Assembly (NCBI GenBank): GCA_019022495.1
Contig: JAFEKR010000033.1
Coordinates: forward strand, 248,001 to 312,000
Origin: Epichloe hybrida
Lineage: Eukaryota > Ascomycota > Sordariomycetes > Hypocreales > Clavicipitaceae
DNA length: 64,000 nt
Reading direction: 5' to 3'
Positions 58,408 through 64,000 of the stretch are shown here, piece by piece; within the stretch, counting starts at the first letter, position 1, and every line of letters begins with the position of its first letter. The notes beneath the pieces were generated by a model, which made no database searches, was not told the DNA's origin, and saw nothing but the letters and a program-made list of their open reading frames with translations. Position numbers and translations under genes: made by a program.

Positions 58408-59906
58408 ATGTCTGCCGCTACTTCTGCCATGCCAAAGAACCCCGTTCTGCGGCGCACTGCAACCTCGACGGATGCCAACGACTCCGAGTCTTCTTCAGCC
58501 GCCGTCAGTCCTGCCGACTCTCCCAGACCCTCAGCCTCGTCCACGTCCCTCTCGTCACTTTCTTCTCTCGATGTGAACGACAAGAGCGACAAGTACGCTG
58601 GTCTGCTCGACACCTACGGAAACCCTTTCACACCTCCTGATTTCACCATCAAGGATATCCGCGATGCCATCCCCAAGCATTGTTTCGAGCGCTCTGCCAT
58701 CAAGGGCTACGCATACATACTCCGCGACATGGCCTGCCTTGCCACCACCTTCTACCTGTTCCACAACTTGGTGACGCCCGAGAACATACCCTCAATTCCC
58801 CTTCGATTTATGCTCTGGGGCATTTACACTGCCCTCCAAGGTCTATTCGGAACCGGTCTGTGGGTTATTGCCCACGAATGTGGCCACGGCGCCTTCTCTC
58901 CGTCCACACTTATCAACGACCTCACCGGCTGGGTCATCCACTCGGCTCTTCTTGTTCCCTATTTCAGCTGGAAATTTTCCCACAGCGCCCACCACAAGGC
59001 CACCGGACATATAGAGCGTGACATGGTTTTCCTTCCCCGAACACGCGAGCAGCAAGCCACACGACTCGGGCGCATGGTCGAGGAACTCGGTGAGCTCTGT
59101 GAAGAGACTCCCATCTACACGGCACTGCACCTGTTCTTCCAGCAACTTATCGGCTGGCCCAACTACCTCATGTCCAACGTCACCGGACACAATTTCCACG
59201 AGCGCCAGCGCGAGGGTCGTGGCAAGGGTAAGAAGAACGGTTTCGGGGGTGGCGTAAACCATTTTGATCCCAGCAGCCCCATCTTCGACGCCAAACACGC
59301 CAAGTATATCGTTCTCTCTGATATCGGTCTCGCTCTTACCATTGGTGCCCTCGCCTACCTTGGTAACCGCTTTGGCTGGGCCAACATGGCTGTCTGGTAC
59401 TTTATCCCCTACTTTTGGGTGAACCACTGGCTCGGTAAGTCTTGTCACATGGATGTGTCCTGTCAGAGCACGCACTAACATGAACCTTTCGTCAAGTTGC
59501 CATCACGTTCCTTCAGCACACCGACCCGTCTCTGCCTCACTACACTGCTGAGGAGTGGAACTTTGTTCGTGGAGCCGCCGCTACCATTGACCGTGAGATG
59601 GGCTTCATTGGCCGTCATCTTCTCCACGGCATCATCGAGACCCATGTTCTCCACCACTATATCAGCTCCATTCCTTTCTACAACGCCGACGAAGCTTCTG
59701 AGGCCATCAAGCCTGTCATGGGCAAACACTATCGATCCGACACCAGAGACGGGCCAGTGGGTTTCATCCGCGCTCTCTGGAATAGTGCTCGCTGGTGCCA
59801 GTGGGTCGAGCCCAGCGCTGATGCTCAGGGTGCTGGCAAGGGCGTGTTGTTTTTCCGCAACCAGAACGGTCTCGGCACCAAGCCCATGTCTATGAAGACC
59901 CAGTAG
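58408..59906 (+). CDS. FAD2: Delta-12 (oleate) fatty acid desaturase
   Basis: Two exons, 58408-59434 and 59497-59906, encode 478 aa. The ER membrane enzyme converts oleate to linoleate in phospholipids using cytochrome b5. The three His boxes are present and correctly spaced: HECGH near residue 156, HSAHH near 192 and HVLHH near 391. Conserved surroundings include YGNPFTPPDFTIKDIRDAIP, VPYFSWKFSHSAHHKATGHI and ETHVLHHYISSIPFYNADEA. Four or more membrane spans are expected. The 60-residue Ser-rich N-terminal extension is usual for ascomycete oleate desaturases. The frame is open upstream to 58096, but the first Met with family resemblance is MSAATSAMPKNPVLRRTATS. The intron branch site is CACTAAC. 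Confidence 0.95.
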
Positions 59907-61947
59907 AGAGTTGAGTTTCTCTTGGGTTCAAGATGCCAACAATGGCACTTCGCGGTCGGCGTTGATTACATGTCCGTTTTTCCCTCTTATTGTCCCCTAT
60001 TGGTTTCAAGCAAGAAAACCCCCTCGCTGTTGCAATGGAAGCAATTGCAACGGCTGCATCATGATAATACAAGATGCACTTGGAAACGTCGTCTTTCGTC
60101 GCTCAGATGCATTAGATTGCCCGCTGCTAGTTCAAGTATACGAGAGAACTGGTTGTCGACAAGATATAGACGTCGAGGTTAACGCGCCCAGCTAGACACT
60201 ATAGACTTGCATCTGGTTTCACGCCGTGATGTCAGTCTTGTGTGTTATATTCAGTTGCTGTTCAACACGGGGATGTGTCAATGAGCATTCAGAATTCAGA
60301 GTGGTCGACAAGCTATAGGGTAGGACCTGGAGATTGGGGAACTGAGCTCGCACCCACGATACGGGTTGACACGGACCTCAGTTGACCTTTGCATTGGTCA
60401 TTGTCCGTGCAGTCGTGGGGCCGCTCGTGATCAAGTCTCTACATAGCGCATACCTTTCGGCTTGAGCGAGCTTGCCGATTGGGTGCTCCGAGTGCCGTGA
60501 ACATGCGGCGACGGATATTCTTTCACGCAGCAGCAAGTACACTTGCACACGTTTTGACGGGGAAGAGACTTGAAGATTAAAGGCATCAGGACCCTTCATC
60601 AGTCAAGATGGTCCGTTGTTGCTCTTGTCGCCCCTTGTCAAGAACTCCCGTTCTATTACTCCACTCCTTTCTCGGCTTATCAGTCAGTTGCTGCTGCGTG
60701 ACCAAAAATAAATTTGGGCTGCCTGTTCACGCATGTATGTACTCGGGTGCTCCGGTCAGCGTGTCGAGACAAGGATTAATTTTGTACGGAAGAAATCAAT
60801 AAAATTAAAAGGATGGCTGAAAGCTGCATTTAGCACAGTTGTAAATAGGGGAACATATGATAAAATATGTTGTAGAGACTCGCGGGCGATTCGGAAGCAG
60901 TGGCATGTGACGGATGGCCTGACTCTGCATGGGTCATTAATATTTATGTACATGTAAATGCCTTGCGATGGGGGCTGTGCTTCAATTCCCTGTCCTTATT
61001 GGAGCATTACTATAATCCGTAATCCGTATTGCGCGTCGTTTTGGACAAGTGGACCATGTGTACACGTACATAACGTACGTATGTACATCCATCCGTATGT
61101 ACGTCCGTACAAGAACTGATATTAACGGCAGGAGCGTCTGGGTTCCGCTCACGACCGGCAGGTTTGCTTCCTTGTTGACGAACACACCACCAGAGCGACG
61201 CATACAAATACGATCTCTGAAAATTGAATTGAGCCGGCTACCCCGGACGCTACAACATGTCGACAACAGGGCTTCCCCCCCCCAGCCACGACTTGGTGAA
61301 TTCGCACAGGTGTGGATTCCGGGAACTTGGTATATTCGAAAGAAAAACCGCATTCAGCGACCGCTGCCTCACCAGAGTCACCACCCGCCATGAAAGTTGG
61401 GATGAACGTGACCGACCGGGTGCGTCAGGAATTTACCCCTGGCCCCAGCAGGGGTGTAGGGGTGTTCAGTTCCCTCGCTCTGTTCCAAATGGCCACGCTT
61501 TCCAAGTTTGTCGCCATGTGACGATGAGACATTGACTGACCCCCCCCCATCCGAGATGGTATGGACGGACTACTACTGTGTGTATGGGATTGTCGTCTGC
61601 CACGCATTGACACCTGCCTTACCGACTAGTGGGCCGCCAAATCCCCACGCTGACAACGGTTTTGTTGTGCTCGAGGCCATCGTCCACCTGTAGTCAAACT
61701 TCCTAACAAAACGCACACCCACGCCACAGCGAAAAAGGGATCTGCGCTGCCCGCGGATGCAGTCCTAATATCCACGCCCAAATTCCACTTTTTCCTTTTA
61801 TGACTCGGGGCGTCTTTGCGTTTTATCCGATGACCACTGGTCAATGACAAAAGGAACGAATCCTGAGCGACAAAGAGAGTGCAAGGCGCAGAAGGGCTGG
61901 GAAAAAGAAAGGAGACGAGCAAGGACAGCGCGAGTGAGCCCAGCAGG
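59907..61947. other. Intergenic downstream of the desaturase
   Basis: 2 kb with no convincing gene. A cluster of short GTACGT/ACGTAC palindromic steps lies at 61060-61110. Confidence 0.5.
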
Positions 61948-62181
61948 ATGCATGTCCTTCCCTCACTGCTCCGGCTGTCATGCTTTTTTGCACTCATCCA
62001 CTCGGCCTTGTACGGAGTAGTCATGGTCAATCTTTCATCTGATCAGCATCCGAGAGGACTCGTTGGTGCCATGCAGCGGCTGGTTGGTTACATTGGGATT
62101 CTCGCATTGGGCATGACCGACCCATGTACCCCGCGTATCCCGGACTTGCAGGCTCAGGCCGCCGGGGCAAATGAGGAATAA
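61948..62181 (+). CDS. Possible small two-span membrane protein (doubtful)
   Basis: A 77-aa open frame from ATG 61948 has two hydrophobic stretches (LLRLSCFFALIHSALYGVVM and LVGYIGILALGM) and a polar Ala/Glu-rich end. No family was recognised and there is no supporting intron or clear promoter. A TACGGAGTA motif (62011-62019) falls inside it, and that motif is otherwise intergenic, which counts against coding. Confidence 0.2.
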   Translation: MHVLPSLLRLSCFFALIHSALYGVVMVNLSSDQHPRGLVGAMQRLVGYIGILALGMTDPCTPRIPDLQAQAAGANEE

Positions 62182-62709
62182 AAAGAAACCGGATTGTCGT
62201 GTTATTATGCATGGTGGCCTGGAGGGGCCGAGTGCTTCGGCAGCGACGGCTTGGACAATGACAGGCAGCTACCGAGAATTACATGTAAAAAACAAAATCC
62301 ATTGTACAGCCTGGCTGGCTAATCCACCTCCGGAGTAGTCGGGTGTTCTCTATAACCCGCTCGTATGGTCGGGGTGGTGGTCAGGGGGTGGTGGTGACAA
62401 GGTCATTCTTTCTCTCGAAGTGGTTTCCGGGAATGACCAAACTGGCAAGGAGTTGGCAAAAGGAGTTGGCAAAAGGAGGAAACGTTTATAAATACGTACG
62501 GACACAACAAGTCGTGCACGGCTGTCGGAACGTCATGGCCTATGATGCTCGGACTCCCATCTACAAAAGACCCATCTACATAAGATAGGCCTGCCCGTTT
62601 CCAAGTACGTACATATTATGCCTCGGATGCAGTATCAAGGAACACCAGCATCTCCGATTTGGTCTTCTTCTGCCTTGTCAACGGGCCACTGTCAATATCC
62701 ATCGTCGAG
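62182..62709. promoter_or_regulatory. Galactose oxidase upstream region
   Basis: 528 bp with GGAGTTGGCAAAA in duplicate (about 62450-62477) and no recognised core promoter element. Confidence 0.45.
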
Positions 62710-64000
62710 ATGAAGGTTGAGGCTTGTTTCCTCTTGGCCATTGCCGCCAAACTGGCCCATTCGGCAGCCGTCGACCCCAACGCATTTAAATTCAAGCATT
62801 ATAGCGAGGGCCCGACCTCTGCCAAGCTGTTCGCTGCTCCCCCAGATGGTAACGAGATCATCAGTGCCGGATGGAAGGTCACTTGCGACAGTTTCGAGCC
62901 CGGCAACGAATGCGTGAAGGCCATTGACGGCAACAATGGTTCTTTCTGGCACACTGCGATCAATAACGCAAACCTGCCGCATCAGATCGTCGTTGATCTT
63001 GGATTGACAAAGAACGTCAACGGGATATCGGCCCTTCCGCGACAGGACGGCAACAGCCACGGATGGATAACCGCGCATGAGGTGGCAGTGAGTGCCGACA
63101 ACAAGAACTGGGAAACCGTTGCATTGGGCGCCTGGTACGGAGGTGACGAAACCCCAAAAACCGCCAACTTCGAGACCAGGTCAATCCGATACCTGCGACT
63201 TCGAGCCACCGGCGAGGCAGGCGGCAACCAATGGACCAGCCTTGCCGAGCTCAAGGTGTACGAAGCCAAGGCAGGCCCTACAGCATACAACGGCAAAGGT
63301 CAATGGGGACCAACAATCAACTTCCCCACGGTCCCCGTGGCAGGGACCGTTGATCCGCTATCGGGCCAGGTCCTCGTCTGGTCGTCGTACACCTACGACA
63401 ACTTCCAAGGATCACCCAACGACCGAGTCTTCACTGCATTGTGGGATCCGGCCACCAACATTGTCACGCCGAAGCTCGTCGACAGCACCGACCATGACAT
63501 GTTCTGCCCCGGTATCTCGATTGACGGAACAGGCCAGCTGGTCGTCACCGGCGGCAACTCGGCCTCCAAAACGACCCTCTACGATTTTAGAAGCCAGACT
63601 TGGATCCCCTCGGCTGACATGAACGTTGCTCGCGGCTATCAATCGTCTGCAACATTATCGGACGGCCGCGTCTTCACCATCGGAGGAAGCTGGTCCGGAG
63701 GCTGGTTCAAAAAGAACGGCGAAGTATACGACCCAAGAACCAAGAAGTGGACGCTGTTGAACGGCGCCGACGTGACACCCATGCTCACCAATGATGCACG
63801 AGACATTTACCGTTCTGACAACCACGGCTGGCTCTTCGGCTGGAAGAAGGGCAGCGTGTTCCAAGCCGGTCCCAGCACGGCCATGAACTGGTACACGACT
63901 TCTGGAGCCGGCGGCGTCACACCTGCCGGGAAAAGGAGTTCCAGCCGAGGCGCCGACCCCGACTCGATGAACGGCAACGCCGTCATGTACGATGCTGCCC
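62710..64000 (+). CDS. GAOA: Galactose oxidase with N-terminal F5/8C (CBM32) domain (3' partial)
   Basis: 430 codons are visible before the window ends, intronless so far. A signal peptide (MKVEACFLLAIAAKLAHS) is followed by a carbohydrate-binding discoidin domain (WKVTCDSFEPGNECVKAIDG, FWHTAI, ALPRQDGN-HGWI, RYLRLRA). The Kelch propeller then begins at about residue 200 (GQWGPTINFPTVPVAGTVDP). The copper-radical site residues fall exactly as in Fusarium galactose oxidase: Cys266 (DHDMFCPG) and Tyr310 (ARGYQSSAT) would form the Tyr-Cys cofactor, and Trp328 (GGSWSGG) stacks on it; their spacings of 44 and 18 equal those of Cys228, Tyr272 and Trp290. The axial Tyr and His ligands lie beyond the edge. 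The secreted enzyme oxidises primary C6 alcohols of galactosides to aldehydes, making hydrogen peroxide. Confidence 0.93.
   Translation, partial: MKVEACFLLAIAAKLAHSAAVDPNAFKFKHYSEGPTSAKLFAAPPDGNEIISAGWKVTCDSFEPGNECVKAIDGNNGSFWHTAINNANLPHQIVVDLGLTKNVNGISALPRQDGNSHGWITAHEVAVSADNKNWETVALGAWYGGDETPKTANFETRSIRYLRLRATGEAGGNQWTSLAELKVYEAKAGPTAYNGKGQWGPTINFPTVPVAGTVDPLSGQVLVWSSYTYDNFQGSPNDRVFTALWDPATNIVTPKLVDSTDHDMFCPGISIDGTGQLVVTGGNSASKTTLYDFRSQTWIPSADMNVARGYQSSATLSDGRVFTIGGSWSGGWFKKNGEVYDPRTKKWTLLNGADVTPMLTNDARDIYRSDNHGWLFGWKKGSVFQAGPSTAMNWYTTSGAGGVTPAGKRSSSRGADPDSMNGNAVMYDAA

Noticed and set aside
1..64000. Secondary-metabolite cluster or bacterial-type defence system
   Set aside because: No synthetase, terpene cyclase, P450 cluster, nuclease/helicase defence module or prokaryotic operon structure was seen.

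Overview
This is a nuclear window from a filamentous ascomycete. It is most likely a Sordariomycete and plausibly from Hypocreales; the order is an inference from the look of the proteins, not a search. Support comes from short GT...CTAAC...AG introns of about 50-140 nt, one gene per transcript, typical fungal families (Ilm1, Cdc43, Cox23, Mdm20, SRPK-like kinase, MFS sugar transporter, GT31, Hel2, Ire1, eIF3b, CCT2, TBC, delta-12 desaturase, galactose oxidase), and one very AT-rich block mutated in the style of repeat-induced point mutation (RIP).

Layout. 1-9.1 kb: end of an unidentified acidic protein, ILM1 (-) divergent from CDC43 (+), then COX23, MDM20/NAA25 and a small repeat-tailed ORF, all +. 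9.4-14 kb: an SRPK-like kinase and a nine-exon MFS sugar/polyol transporter (-). 14-21 kb: an intron-containing U6 snRNA gene, a secreted Gly/Lys-repeat protein, a GT31 glycosyltransferase and a remnant of a small secreted protein gene (all -). 23-28 kb: a DEK_C-SWIB protein (+), an intron-containing tRNA-His (-) and HEL2 (+). 28.5-32.6 kb: IRE1 (-) with a 56-codon Asn-rich tract in its lumenal domain.

33.3-44.2 kb is one precisely bounded nested transposon. The host is a Mutator-like element (123-124 bp terminal inverted repeats, 8-bp target duplication GTCCCATC, decayed transposase). It carries a 1.9-kb hAT-like element (8-bp duplication CTAATAAT) and a 6.3-kb Ty3/gypsy-derived insertion whose two 261-bp LTR-like ends are in inverted orientation and flanked by a 5-bp duplication. 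That insertion in turn holds a LINE reverse-transcriptase remnant. No ORF of 60 codons survives anywhere in the block, while GC content and coding density return to normal immediately outside it.

44.2-64 kb: eIF3b (-) and CCT2 (+) share a promoter, followed by a TBC-domain protein, the oleate delta-12 desaturase and a galactose oxidase cut by the window edge (all +).

Most genes are housekeeping: prenylation, N-terminal acetylation, mitochondrial copper/CHCH chemistry, splicing RNA, ribosome quality control, the unfolded protein response, translation initiation, protein folding and membrane lipid desaturation. No biosynthetic cluster or defence island was recognised. The most unusual items are the nested transposon with inverted LTRs, the U6 gene with an intronic B-box-like element, the secreted polycationic repeat protein, the poly-Asn Ire1, and a TACTCCGTA motif recurring in intergenic DNA.
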